Part shown: piece by piece, positions 17,274-25,796 of the stretch
Numbering within the stretch: position 1 is the stretch's first letter
How the letters are laid out: every line of letters starts with the position of its first letter
Assembly (NCBI GenBank): GCA_031274595.1
Contig: JAISPX010000049.1
Location: 1-35,763, forward strand
Direction of reading: 5' to 3'
Source: Prevotellaceae bacterium
GTDB taxonomy: Bacteria; Bacteroidota; Bacteroidia; Bacteroidales; UBA932
DNA: 35,763 nucleotides
The notes under the pieces: generated by a model
Seen by the model: the letters and a program-made list of their open reading frames with translations, nothing else
What the model was told of the DNA's origin: nothing
Databases searched by the model: none
Made by a program: the position numbers and the translations under genes

Positions 17274-18713
17274 TTACTTTTTCTCTTTTTCTTTTGCTTG
17301 TATTTTTTCTTCTTCCGATGTAGTTATTGCTGTTTCTTTTCCCAAATAGTTTGGGAGTTCCATACCTGCCATTTTAAATAAATCGTTTAGCGGAGGTACG
17401 GCATTCATTAATCCCGAAATGAAATTGGCTGTGGCTGTTTTTTCGCCTTTTGCGTTGCCGTCCCACACGGTAATTTTATCTATTTTGATATTTTTAATTG
17501 CTTCGACCTGTGTTTTTATAAGTTCAGGAAGTTTTTCGGCAATCAGGTAAGTAACTGCATTTCTGGAATCGCCGCCGGCTGAAATAACCAATTGCTTATA
17601 GCCTTCTGCTTGCTTCGACAATATTTCGTAAATACCTTTTCCTTCGGCTTCCATCTTAACAAAAATAGCATCGGCTTCGCCTTTTGCTTTACGGCGAAAT
17701 GTTTCAGCGTCTGCTTCGGCATCTATAATCGCTTTTTCTTTGTCGATTTCGGCGCTTACGATGATGTTTGCCTGTTGGGTTGCTTTTTCTCTTTCGGCGC
17801 GTGAAAGTTCGGCTAAGCGTTCGGCGATATATGCTTCTTCCATTGCTTTTGCCTGTTGTACTTTTTCGGCAGCAACGGCTTTTTTCATTGCTTCGGCTTC
17901 GCGTTCACGGCGTTCTGAATCCGAGTTGGCGATTATTATTTTAGATTGATTTTCTCCCGATACGGCGGTTGCATTTGCTTCTGCTGTTCTGATACGTGTG
18001 TCTCTTATTGTTTCGGCAATACGAATATCTTTATCTCTGTTTGCTTCGGCTTTACCTATTTCGCCGAAACGTTCCTGTTCGGCAACGCTCTTTTTTGCTT
18101 CGTTTATTGCTTTTGCGGCGGCTTCTTTTCCCAATGCTTCTATATATCCCGACTCGTCGCGAATGTCGGTAACATTTACATTAATAAGTTTCAAGCCTAT
18201 TTTTCGCATTTCCTGTTCAACATTTTGACTTACGTTAATCAGAAATTTATCTCTGTCGGAATTAATTTCTTCGATATCCATTGTGGCTATAACCAAACGT
18301 AGTTGTCCAAAAAGAATATCTTTTGCTATTTCCTGTACTTTCTCCATCGACAGTCCCAATAAGCGTTCTGCCGCATTGGTCATATTTTCGGGTTCGGTAG
18401 AAATTCCTACCGTGAACCTACAAGGAACATCTATTCTGATATTTTGTTTACTCAATGCATTTGTAAGATTACATTCTATAGAAACCGGAGTTAAATCCAG
18501 AAAAGAATAACTTTGAAATACAGGCCAAATAAATGCCGCTCCTCCGTGAATACATTTTGCAGAACTGTGTCCGCCGCTTTTATTGCGTCCCGTTCTTCCG
18601 TAAACAACCAATATTTTATCGGAAGGACAACGTTTGTATCTTCTTAATATTGCTGAAAATGTGATAAAAAAAACCGCAACAATAATGATAATTAATAATA
18701 ATCCCTGTTCCAT
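17274..18713 (-). CDS. flotillin-like SPFH membrane scaffold protein
   Basis: A 479-residue protein with one N-terminal membrane helix (about 4-22), an SPFH domain (about 30-200, with DVPCRFTVGISTEP and LKLINVNVTDIRDESGY), and a long coiled coil rich in EA/AE repeats (about 200-370). The C-terminal tail (370-479) contains AEKLPELIKTQVEAIKNIKIDKITVWDG, which is highly typical of flotillins (FloT/YuaG, YqiK). These form oligomers at the inner membrane and organise membrane microdomains. The gene lies 26 bp after the NfeD-like gene, the usual pairing in many bacteria. The terminal KEKEKK is low in complexity. Confidence 0.92.
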   Translation of the reverse strand: MEQGLLLIIIIVAVFFITFSAILRRYKRCPSDKILVVYGRTGRNKSGGHSSAKCIHGGAAFIWPVFQSYSFLDLTPVSIECNLTNALSKQNIRIDVPCRFTVGISTEPENMTNAAERLLGLSMEKVQEIAKDILFGQLRLVIATMDIEEINSDRDKFLINVSQNVEQEMRKIGLKLINVNVTDIRDESGYIEALGKEAAAKAINEAKKSVAEQERFGEIGKAEANRDKDIRIAETIRDTRIRTAEANATAVSGENQSKIIIANSDSERREREAEAMKKAVAAEKVQQAKAMEEAYIAERLAELSRAEREKATQQANIIVSAEIDKEKAIIDAEADAETFRRKAKGEADAIFVKMEAEGKGIYEILSKQAEGYKQLVISAGGDSRNAVTYLIAEKLPELIKTQVEAIKNIKIDKITVWDGNAKGEKTATANFISGLMNAVPPLNDLFKMAGMELPNYLGKETAITTSEEEKIQAKEKEKK

Positions 18714-18739
18714 AAATTTATGTTTTAATAATTAATAAT

Positions 18740-19315
18740 TTATATTTTTTCAACTAAAAGAATATTTTCTTCTACAACTTTTATAATTTTTATTATATTT
18801 CCTGTTTTCAGAGCCTCGCCATCGGTAACGGCATCATATTCTCTGATACAATTTTGCACGCTTACCTGTATTTTGCCTTTACCTTCTTTGTTGGCTGGAA
18901 TCGGCAAATAAACCGTTGCTGTCAAGCCTACTGTTTGTTCGGCAAATATATTTCCATCCTGCGCCATTTTACTCAACCAGTAAAAAATAAGCATAACGCA
19001 GGCAACAATAAAACTGCCCACAAAAGTAGATAAAACAACCAACCAGAATTGGCTTAAAATGGTATTGTAAAAAATGATATATGTCCAACTGAATCCTAAA
19101 AAGAAATTAATAAAATTTCTGAATGTGAACAATTGAAACGGCATGCCCGTACTGTCTTCTGTCGAAATATCATCAACGTTTCCCGAAAAATCGGAATCCG
19201 AATCCATTCCTGTAAAAGTCATAATCATCTGAATGATGAAAATAAGACTTGATGCGATAGCAATAACCCACGCTATTTGCTGTGCCAACGACATTGAATT
19301 CCACCATGTTTCCAT
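18740..19315 (-). CDS. NfeD/YuaF-like membrane protein, flotillin partner
   Basis: The start at 19315 (METWWNSMSLAQQ) was chosen over 19432 because the added N-terminus is charged, unlike the family, and covers the likely promoter. The product is 191 residues. It has a membrane helix at about 11-32, two more at about 70-120, and a C-terminal OB-fold domain from about 125 (GLTATVYLPIPANKEGKGKIQVSVQN...GNIIKIIKV). This is the short NfeD form that pairs with flotillins (YuaF type) without a protease domain. It is expected to be an inner-membrane protein with the OB domain on the cytoplasmic side, supporting the flotillin encoded next. Confidence 0.85.
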   Translation of the reverse strand: METWWNSMSLAQQIAWVIAIASSLIFIIQMIMTFTGMDSDSDFSGNVDDISTEDSTGMPFQLFTFRNFINFFLGFSWTYIIFYNTILSQFWLVVLSTFVGSFIVACVMLIFYWLSKMAQDGNIFAEQTVGLTATVYLPIPANKEGKGKIQVSVQNCIREYDAVTDGEALKTGNIIKIIKVVEENILLVEKI

Positions 19316-19355
19316 AATTTGTAATTTTATTTGGATTACATAAACATTTATTGCG

Positions 19356-19363
19356 CAAAGGTA
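19356..19363 (-). promoter_or_regulatory. predicted -7 element of the NfeD-flotillin operon
   Basis: Read on the minus strand this is TACCTTTG, an exact TAnnTTTG match, about 41 bases before the NfeD start. TTTG occurs 13 bases further upstream (19380-19377), closer than usual, so the -33 part is uncertain. Confidence 0.45.
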
Positions 19364-19479
19364 ATATTTTTTCCGACAAAAATGATGTCTTGTGAAAACT
19401 TTACGGAAATAAAGAATTTTGTGTAAACGCAATATTTTCTAAACTTTTGCTATTTTTACAAATTATTTTGAGATACACA

Positions 19480-20592
19480 ATGCTTTCCGAATTATTAAAA
19501 TATTACATAGCGATTGAACTTATTCCGAATGTAGGCAGCGTTACAGCAAAAAAACTGATTGCTTATTGCGGTGGAGTTGAGGCTGTTTTTTTAGAAAAAA
19601 AATCGGCGATAAGCAAGATTTCTGGAATAGGAAATGTGCTTGTCAATTCTGTTTTGGCAAAACGCGATGAGGCGTTGCAAACAGCGGAAAAAGAAATAGA
19701 TTTCATCGAAAAAAACAGAATAAAAACCTTTGTTTACACCGAAAAAGATTATCCCAAGCGATTACAACTCTGCGATGACAGTCCTGTTGTGTTTTTTGCC
19801 AAAGGAGACGTGGATTTTAACAATGCAAAATTTTTAAGCGTTGTAGGCACGCGAAAAGCAACCGATTACGGAACGGAAATATGTGAAAAAATTATTGCAG
19901 ATTTGGCTGTAACACATAAACCTGTTATTGTCAGCGGACTTGCTTACGGAATTGATGTGTGCGCTCACAAAGCCGCTTTGCAAAATGGATTAAAAACAGT
20001 TGCAGTAATGGGAACAGGTCTTAATATTATTTATCCGTTTCAGCATCGAAACATAGCAAATCAGATATTGCAACAAGGCGCATTGATTACCGATTTTACA
20101 TCGCAGGCAATATTTGACCGAACAAACTTTTTGCGGCGAAACAGAATTATTGCAGGTCTTGCCGATGCAACTATTGTTGTTGAGTCGGGCAAAAAAGGCG
20201 GCGCTCTTGTTACTGCCGATATTGCCGCATCATATAATCGCGATGTTTTAACGTTTCCTGCTCGCATTGGAGATGAATATTCTGCCGGTTGCAACTGGCT
20301 TATAAAAACAAATAAAGCCGCTTTAATTGAAGATATAAAAGATATTGAATATGTTTTGGGCTGGATGTCGAAAACCGGTAAACCTAAACAGTTGCCGTTA
20401 TTTGATACGCTTAGCGAAAAAGAAATGTTGATAATAAGTCATCTCAAAAAAACAGATACCGATACAATTGATAATATTTTGCAGGAAACAAAAATTCCGA
20501 TGTCTCAACTGTCGGCAATGCTTCTCACGCTTGAATTTGGCGGATATATAAAAAGCCTTCCGGGTAAATCATACTCGTTGAAAAAAATATAA
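19480..20592 (+). CDS. dprA: DNA-processing protein DprA
   Basis: The start at 19480 (MLSELLKYYIAIELIPNVG) places the helix-hairpin-helix part at its normal position; the frame to 19447 adds a hydrophobic leader not seen in DprA. The product is 370 residues. The helix-hairpin-helix is about 10-65. The Rossmann DprA domain (about 95-300) has SVVGTRKATDYG, VSGLAYGIDVCAHKAAL, GTGLNIIYPFQHRNIA, FLRRNRIIAGLADATIVVE and GGALVTADIAASYNRDV. A C-terminal winged helix (about 310-370) has NILQETKIPMSQLSAMLLTLE. It binds single-stranded DNA and loads RecA during transformation. The tatD gene follows 20 bp later. Confidence 0.95.
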   Translation: MLSELLKYYIAIELIPNVGSVTAKKLIAYCGGVEAVFLEKKSAISKISGIGNVLVNSVLAKRDEALQTAEKEIDFIEKNRIKTFVYTEKDYPKRLQLCDDSPVVFFAKGDVDFNNAKFLSVVGTRKATDYGTEICEKIIADLAVTHKPVIVSGLAYGIDVCAHKAALQNGLKTVAVMGTGLNIIYPFQHRNIANQILQQGALITDFTSQAIFDRTNFLRRNRIIAGLADATIVVESGKKGGALVTADIAASYNRDVLTFPARIGDEYSAGCNWLIKTNKAALIEDIKDIEYVLGWMSKTGKPKQLPLFDTLSEKEMLIISHLKKTDTDTIDNILQETKIPMSQLSAMLLTLEFGGYIKSLPGKSYSLKKI

Positions 20593-20612
20593 AACAAAAA
20601 ACATTTGAAAAA

Positions 20613-21380
20613 ATGACAGATACTCATACTCACTTATATTTGGAAGAATTTGATAACGATTTTGATGAAACTATTGCAAGAGCGGAGGCTGTTGGCGTTG
20701 ATACGTTTATTTTTCCTGCGATAGAAAAATCCATGTTTGAGAAAATGATTTCGGCTCAATCGCGTTATCCGCAAAAAATATTTTTATCCATAGGTTTACA
20801 TCCTACGTCAGTTCAGGAAAAAACATATAAACAGGAACTTGATTTTGTTGAAAAAACCGTCAAAAATTTTCCTTTCGTCGCTATTGGCGAAATAGGAATT
20901 GACTGTTATTGGACAACCGAAAATATTGTTTTGCAACGATTGGTTTTTGAACGCCAGATTGAGATTGCCGCCGAATATAATTTGCCTGTAATTATTCACG
21001 CGCGAAATTCTTTTGACGAAATATTTTCAATTCTCGACAAGCGCAGAGATTTGGCAACGCGGGGAATTTTTCACGCATTTTCGGGAACTGTGGACGATTA
21101 TGAAAAAATAAAATCATACAAAAATTTTTTATTCGGATTGGGAGGAATAATAACTTTCAAAAATTCGGGAATGATTCCGATTGTAGAAAAAATGTCGTTG
21201 GATGAAATTGTACTTGAAACCGATTCGCCGTACTTAACTCCTGCGCCGTTCAGAGGCAAACGCAACGAAAGCGCAAACATTATTTTGATTGCAAAAAAAA
21301 TTGCGGAAATAAAAAACATAAACATCGAAACTGTTGCCGAACAAACAACATTAAATGCGAGGGAAATGTTTTTAAAGTGA
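20613..21380 (+). CDS. tatD: TatD-family metal-dependent hydrolase (DNase)
   Basis: A 255-residue TIM-barrel enzyme. Metal motifs in order: THTHLY (His5, His7), GEIGID (about 90-95) with the Glu ligand, VIIHARNSFDE (about 127) with His, GIFHAFSG (about 151) with His, and ETDSPYLTPAPFRGKRNE near the end with Asp. TatD/YcfH members act as 3'-5' exonucleases or deoxyribonucleases in DNA repair. It follows dprA by 20 bp and is probably co-transcribed. The length is the normal one for the family. Confidence 0.93.
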   Translation: MTDTHTHLYLEEFDNDFDETIARAEAVGVDTFIFPAIEKSMFEKMISAQSRYPQKIFLSIGLHPTSVQEKTYKQELDFVEKTVKNFPFVAIGEIGIDCYWTTENIVLQRLVFERQIEIAAEYNLPVIIHARNSFDEIFSILDKRRDLATRGIFHAFSGTVDDYEKIKSYKNFLFGLGGIITFKNSGMIPIVEKMSLDEIVLETDSPYLTPAPFRGKRNESANIILIAKKIAEIKNINIETVAEQTTLNAREMFLK

Positions 21381-21507
21381 TTAGCCATTTAATGGCACTT
21401 TTAATTAATAAAAATGGGGAAGTTGTATTTTTTGTTATCTAAAACAAAGAAAAGTTACGGATTAAAAACAAATCGAATAACAAATATATTCTGCAGAAGA
21501 TTAAAAT

Positions 21508-21537
21508 GGCAGTGTCCACAAAACTGCGGACACTGTC
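21508..21537. terminator. bidirectional terminator between convergent genes
   Basis: CAGTGTCC (21510-21517) and GGACACTG (21528-21535) are a perfect dyad, extended outward by a G-U and a G-C pair, with a ten-base loop. It lies between tatD (plus) and the OMP gene (minus). Short T-rich stretches lie on both sides. Confidence 0.6.
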
Positions 21538-21562
21538 GTTTACTAATTTTTAAATAATTCAC

Positions 21563-22144
21563 TTAAAATTTAGCACCAAAACCTAAACACAATAAGACAT
21601 TATCAAATTCTAATCCTGAAATGAATCTTGTTTTTATTTTTGAAGAAATAAATAATTCATATTTTGAGTTGTCAATAATATAAAATCTGACAGGAAAATG
21701 AATCCCCCACCTGTATCCGCTATAACGAAAATATTGGTCGTACCCATAAAATATATGGTCTGATATTTGCATTTCTCTTTCTTCTCCCCAATAATCTTCT
21801 TCTTTTTGTAAACTTAATCCGACACCAAGTTTAATCCATCTGAATTTATCGGGGAACGGAGTAAATATAGTCCCAACAGAGCTAAACATCTTTACATAAT
21901 CATAGTTTTTACCGTAATGTGTTTTTGTAATGGCAAAATTGATATTAATACCTATATATTTCGATAACAAACGCTGATATTCTGTTTCCAATGCAATGCC
22001 GCCTATTATATATTTATCGTAGTTGTCCAAATGATTACTGAAATTTACTCCTGCTCCTATGCGAATAATGTTTTTTGCTTCGTTTTGCGCAAAAATATTA
22101 TTGCATGAAAAAGTTATTGCAACAAACAAGATAATTTTATTCAT
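21563..22144 (-). CDS. small outer-membrane beta-barrel protein, unrecognised
   Basis: The start at 22144 (MNKIILFVAITF) gives a clean signal peptide cut after about 20 residues (FAQNEA) and overlaps the stop of the upstream lipoprotein gene by 8 bases, suggesting translational coupling. The product is 193 residues. Alternating hydrophobic patterns with many aromatic residues (IIRIGAGVNFSNHL, YIGININFAITKT, YRWGIHFPVRFYI, VLLCLGFGAKF) and a terminal Phe indicate an 8- to 10-strand outer-membrane barrel. It is the last gene of a three-gene secreted cluster. No specific function is recognised. Confidence 0.65.
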   Translation of the reverse strand: MNKIILFVAITFSCNNIFAQNEAKNIIRIGAGVNFSNHLDNYDKYIIGGIALETEYQRLLSKYIGININFAITKTHYGKNYDYVKMFSSVGTIFTPFPDKFRWIKLGVGLSLQKEEDYWGEEREMQISDHIFYGYDQYFRYSGYRWGIHFPVRFYIIDNSKYELFISSKIKTRFISGLEFDNVLLCLGFGAKF

Positions 22145-23060
22145 CTTGAGTTTCATCTTCTGATATTTTTTTAATGTTTCTGATTAAAATTAACGGCAAA
22201 GTTGCATGTGTTTCTGCTGTTACCTGATACGTATAATAATTATTTTCCAATCTTACGTTTTCAACATTTCCCCGCGCTATGGTCAAAAGCACAATACCTG
22301 TATCAGGAATATCATCAAACAAATGACTGTTCAAAACAGCGCTTCCGTTATCTGGAATAACATCTGTTCTTCGTATGCTAATATCGGGATGGTCTTGCCC
22401 GAAAGCCATTGTGCCTGTCCATGTTACAACTATCACTACTCCGTTTTCATTTTTGTCGTCGGCATTCCATCGTAAAATAAAATTTTCGTAATAACAAAGA
22501 GGATACATATCTTCTTTTGTCAAAACAGATGGAGAAAAGATTTCTATTAGTTCGGGAACATACATGCTTACTGTTGTATCCGTGTCGGAAGATGAAGAAC
22601 TTTGAGTGCGATTTGTGTTTTGTATAGAAAATTCAATGTTTTTACCATACAGTGATGATAAATCTTCTTTTTCTGATTTGTTCATCAAAGCAACATTACC
22701 ATCAATTGATTTTATCTTCATTCCATTAGCCGAAACCGAAAAAGGATTTACATTTGTTTTATTCGATTGTTCTTCTGCTGTATTCTTATTTATACCGCTA
22801 TAAGACGAATAAAATACATCCTGTAAAGGATCTACTTTTTGTGCAGAAACTACTGCATAAAAATCTTTCGGAGCATATATATCAATATATTTGCCTACAT
22901 TTTCGGCAATAACAATATCGCTGCTCTGCAAATTCCAAAAATTATCTTTTTTGACTTTTATTTTAGAATCTTTATTGTCGATTATATTTGATTCATTTGT
23001 ACAAGCTGTGAATATCGCAAGTACAGCAACGATTACAAAAAAATTACAGTTTTTTTTCAT
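22137..23060 (-). CDS. lipoprotein of unknown function
   Basis: A 307-residue protein with a lipoprotein signal (FTAC, Cys20). The middle has a Ser run with acidic residues (TQSSSSSDTDTTVSMYVPELIEIFSP, about 150-178). The C-terminal half looks beta-rich (YYENFILRWNADDKNENGVVIVVTWTGTM) and is reminiscent of an immunoglobulin-like or surface domain, but I recognise no family. It starts 15 bp after the upstream lipoprotein gene and its 3' end overlaps the barrel protein gene. It is likely an outer-membrane-attached partner of its neighbours. Confidence 0.6.
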   Translation of the reverse strand: MKKNCNFFVIVAVLAIFTACTNESNIIDNKDSKIKVKKDNFWNLQSSDIVIAENVGKYIDIYAPKDFYAVVSAQKVDPLQDVFYSSYSGINKNTAEEQSNKTNVNPFSVSANGMKIKSIDGNVALMNKSEKEDLSSLYGKNIEFSIQNTNRTQSSSSSDTDTTVSMYVPELIEIFSPSVLTKEDMYPLCYYENFILRWNADDKNENGVVIVVTWTGTMAFGQDHPDISIRRTDVIPDNGSAVLNSHLFDDIPDTGIVLLTIARGNVENVRLENNYYTYQVTAETHATLPLILIRNIKKISEDETQDE

Positions 23061-23075
23061 ATTAATTATAGTTTA

Positions 23076-23930
23076 TTAGTTATTAATTAGTGCCAAATAT
23101 GGTTCGCGCCATCTTACATCATCATCATAAGATCCGTTTATGTACACGCTTCGCGATAATGCGCTTGTGTTAACATTAGGATCTGATATTAAGTTTACAT
23201 TGTCCCAGTCAACACTATCATAATTATAATCGGATGATGCATTTTCTACAATTACATAATGCCCGTTCTCAACAGTTAAATAATACGAATGATGATTACC
23301 GGGTCCAGTTCCTCCATAATCACCTCCTGTACTACCCGATGAACCTCCTCCACCGCTACCACTGCTAGAACCTTCATATTTTGGTATTCCGTAAGCAGAT
23401 ATCCCACTTATGTGAAAACCACCTGTAATTGTTGGAGTTCCTGACCATACTATCTTGCGATTAAGAGCGTCTGTAACTGTTTCTATTTTAAAGGTCATTG
23501 CAGTTGGTGTACTGTACGGCAAGACAGGAAAATCGTGCAACCAATTACCAATAGTTACTCTGGCTCCAATATCATCATAAAAAGTAACCTTGCCTGAACA
23601 TGCAGTAGTTGTTACATCTATCGTTATTTTACTGCATCCAAAAGGGGCGCTTTTTGTTTGGATATTAACAATGTCGGATAATTCTGTAATTGTCCCAGAA
23701 TTTGTTTGAAAACAAAAAGGATGCCACGTTCGAAGAAAAACCGCATCAATATTAACTCCTGCATTCAACATATATTCAAGTTGTACAGTTGCTAACCCCA
23801 TAGATTGATATTCGGTTGTGCTACAAGTCGGTAAACTATTTCCACCATCTCCTTTAGGACATGCAATACATAAATAACTTACAATTATTATTGTAAATAA
23901 TTTTATTGTTTTTATTATTTTATTTTTCAT
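23076..23930 (-). CDS. lipoprotein with Gly/Ser-rich linker, unknown function
   Basis: A 284-residue protein with a lipoprotein signal (CIAC, Cys24). An N-terminal beta-rich domain (about 35-185) contains four or five Cys after the lipid Cys (PTCS, FCF, GCSK, TACSG), so disulfides are possible. A Gly/Ser linker (about 187-212, GSSSGSGGGGSSG) leads to a short Tyr/Asp-rich C-terminal part (213-284). I do not recognise the family. It is the first gene of a secreted cluster with the next lipoprotein 15 bp away. A promoter-like site lies about 380 bp upstream, with a 14-base homopolymer between. Confidence 0.6.
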   Translation of the reverse strand: MKNKIIKTIKLFTIIIVSYLCIACPKGDGGNSLPTCSTTEYQSMGLATVQLEYMLNAGVNIDAVFLRTWHPFCFQTNSGTITELSDIVNIQTKSAPFGCSKITIDVTTTACSGKVTFYDDIGARVTIGNWLHDFPVLPYSTPTAMTFKIETVTDALNRKIVWSGTPTITGGFHISGISAYGIPKYEGSSSGSGGGGSSGSTGGDYGGTGPGNHHSYYLTVENGHYVIVENASSDYNYDSVDWDNVNLISDPNVNTSALSRSVYINGSYDDDVRWREPYLALINN

Positions 23931-24151
23931 TATATTACTTGTTTTAGTTTATTAAAAAAAACGTTGATGATTTTGTTTTCAAAGATTATTTTTTGAGATT
24001 GTTTTTGGAATGTTAAAATTGTTGTATTTCGCCCTTAGCAGGGCTACTTAGTAATAATCGGTTTTAGCGTAATTACAGAATGTTATTTTCATACGTAAAC
24101 AATGTATTGTTGCCGCAAATCTTTTTAAAATTATTTTTAATTGAGGTTTTA

Positions 24152-24165
24152 CCCCCCCCCCCCCC
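24152..24165. repeat. 14-base homopolymer (C on plus strand)
   Basis: Fourteen consecutive C follow TTTTA on the plus strand (14 G on the minus strand), in a region otherwise very AT-rich. Tracts of this kind slip in replication and often act as phase-variation switches; they can also be sequencing artefacts. Confidence 0.9.
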
Positions 24166-24311
24166 AAGCGCTGATAATCAATAAGTTATGGCGGCGGCTA
24201 TTGGGTTTGAATAAACACAAAAAACTCCTGTGTTGCATAATTTGCCACAAACAGAAAATTTCAAGAATACTATTTATATACTCTCTCATTGTATTTTTAG
24301 TATTTTAGGCA

Positions 24312-24342
24312 CAAATGTAAGAAAAGTAATTTAATCTGCAAA
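24312..24342 (-). promoter_or_regulatory. predicted promoter for the secreted three-gene cluster
   Basis: On the minus strand: TTTG (24342-24339), exactly 19 bases, TACATTTG (24319-24312). Both elements match the Bacteroidota consensus with the ideal spacing. A transcript from here would have a leader of about 370 bases containing the 14-G tract before the lipoprotein start at 23930. Confidence 0.5.
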
Positions 24343-24574
24343 AATATTTTTATTATTTTCAAAAAATACAGAGGCGCAATTTAACTCCCCTGCAAATTTT
24401 CTATTACTCAAGTTCTATTGATATTATATTGATACTATTTCTCGTTAGAAAATGGAGCAAAAATAATTTTGCCTTGCATATAAATTTTAACGTTGCCGCT
24501 GTCTAAAAGGCTTATTTATATAATCTAAAAATAACAATCAGGACGCTAAAGCGAATATTTATTTTTAAAATATT

Positions 24575-24604
24575 TTCGTTAATCATATTTTATTTATACT
24601 TTCG
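24575..24604 (+). promoter_or_regulatory. weak promoter candidate for asparaginase gene
   Basis: TTCG (24575-24578), 18 bases, TACTTTCG (24597-24604). Each element differs by one base (T to C) from TTTG and TAnnTTTG. It lies 30 bases before the ATG at 24634. Confidence 0.3.
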
Positions 24605-24633
24605 CATCATAAAATTGTCATAACAAAACATAC

Positions 24634-25656
24634 ATGGATACTTCGGTGCTCGTAATATATACCGGCGGAACAATAGGAATGAAGCAAAACGCAAAAACAG
24701 GCGCGCTTGTTCCTTTTGATTTCAGCGAGATAGAAAAAGAAGTTCCCGAATTAAAAAAATTCAAATACAAAATAGATACACATTCATTCAAAAATCCCAT
24801 TGATTCTTCAGATGTTCAGCCCGCATTTTGGGCAAATATTGCAACGGTTATAAAAAACAATTATGATTTATATGATGGATTTGTCGTTCTTCACGGAACG
24901 GATACAATGTCATATTCGGCGGCGGCATTAAGTTTTATGTTGGAAAATCTTGCAAAGCCCGTAATTTTTACAGGTTCACAGTTGCCTATAGATTCGTTGC
25001 GCACCGATGGAAAAGAAAATATTTTGTCGGCGATAGAAATTGCAGCATCACAACGCAACGGAAAGCCAATAGTTCCCGAAGTTTGCATATTTTTTGAAGA
25101 CAAACTTTTTCGTGGAAATAGAACGACAAAACACAGCGCAGAAAATTTCAACGCATTTCGTTCATATAATTATCCGGCATTGGCAGAATCGGGAGTCGAA
25201 ATCAAGTATAATTTGCCTGCAATAGCAAAGCCAAAATCGAACAAAGTGTTAAAAATTCACACCGAAATGGACACTTCGGTTATAGGTTTAAAAATTTTTC
25301 CGGGCATAAATTGTGATTTTATTGATAATATATTGAATATAAAAGGATTAAAAGGAGTTGTGATTGAAACATTCGGTTCTGGAAATACGCCTACATCCGA
25401 AAATTTTTTGACGAAATTTAAGTCCGCAATTGATAAAAATTTGATAGTTCTAAACATTAGTCAATGTCAAGTGGGAAGCGTAGAAATGGAACGTTACGAA
25501 ACAGGTATTTTGTTTAAAAAAACAGGCGTTATTTGTGGAAAAGATATAACCTTTGAAGCAGCCATAACAAAAATATCGTTCTTGTTGGCTAATAATAAGA
25601 CGATTACAGAAATAAAAGAAAATTTACAAAAATCATTGCGCGGAGAAATTTCTTAA
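24634..25656 (+). CDS. ansA: type I (cytoplasmic) L-asparaginase
   Basis: A 340-residue protein without a signal peptide. The first catalytic motif is YTGGTIGM (Thr13 as nucleophile position), the second is HGTDTMSY (87-94, with Thr89 and Asp90), and a downstream signature is FTGSQLP followed by RTDGKEN. The C-terminal domain has VVIETFGSGNTPT and ISQCQVGSVEMERYE. It hydrolyses asparagine to aspartate and ammonia. Length and the missing export signal fit the AnsA type rather than the periplasmic AnsB type. It stands alone, with a gap of 140 bp before exbB. Confidence 0.93.
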   Translation: MDTSVLVIYTGGTIGMKQNAKTGALVPFDFSEIEKEVPELKKFKYKIDTHSFKNPIDSSDVQPAFWANIATVIKNNYDLYDGFVVLHGTDTMSYSAAALSFMLENLAKPVIFTGSQLPIDSLRTDGKENILSAIEIAASQRNGKPIVPEVCIFFEDKLFRGNRTTKHSAENFNAFRSYNYPALAESGVEIKYNLPAIAKPKSNKVLKIHTEMDTSVIGLKIFPGINCDFIDNILNIKGLKGVVIETFGSGNTPTSENFLTKFKSAIDKNLIVLNISQCQVGSVEMERYETGILFKKTGVICGKDITFEAAITKISFLLANNKTITEIKENLQKSLRGEIS

Positions 25657-25796
25657 AATTTTTCTGTGGTAATAATTTTTTTTGTAATTTGGCACCTTCA
25701 AATTAATGTATAAAGAGAAAAAAAAGTGAAATTTTAAAAATATTGAACTTAATAAAAAACAAACAAATTAAAAAAAAAATTAAATTTTAAAAAGCC

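Larger units (their letters stand above)
23931..24633. other. 703-bp gene-free region between divergent genes
   Basis: No convincing gene is present. It contains a promoter-like site for the minus strand, a 14-base C tract, and a candidate promoter for the asparaginase gene, listed separately. A 46-codon minus-strand frame (24289 to 24149) begins near the predicted transcript start and ends in a stop immediately after the homopolymer; its composition does not look like a real protein. Confidence 0.5.

Noticed and set aside
22137-22144. Toxin-antitoxin pair suggested by the 8-base gene overlap
   Set aside because: Both products have export signals and envelope-type sequences, which does not fit a cytoplasmic toxin-antitoxin pair.
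24149-24289. 46-residue minus-strand ORF ending in Gly residues
   Set aside because: The composition is not protein-like and no family is recognised; reported only in connection with the homopolymer.
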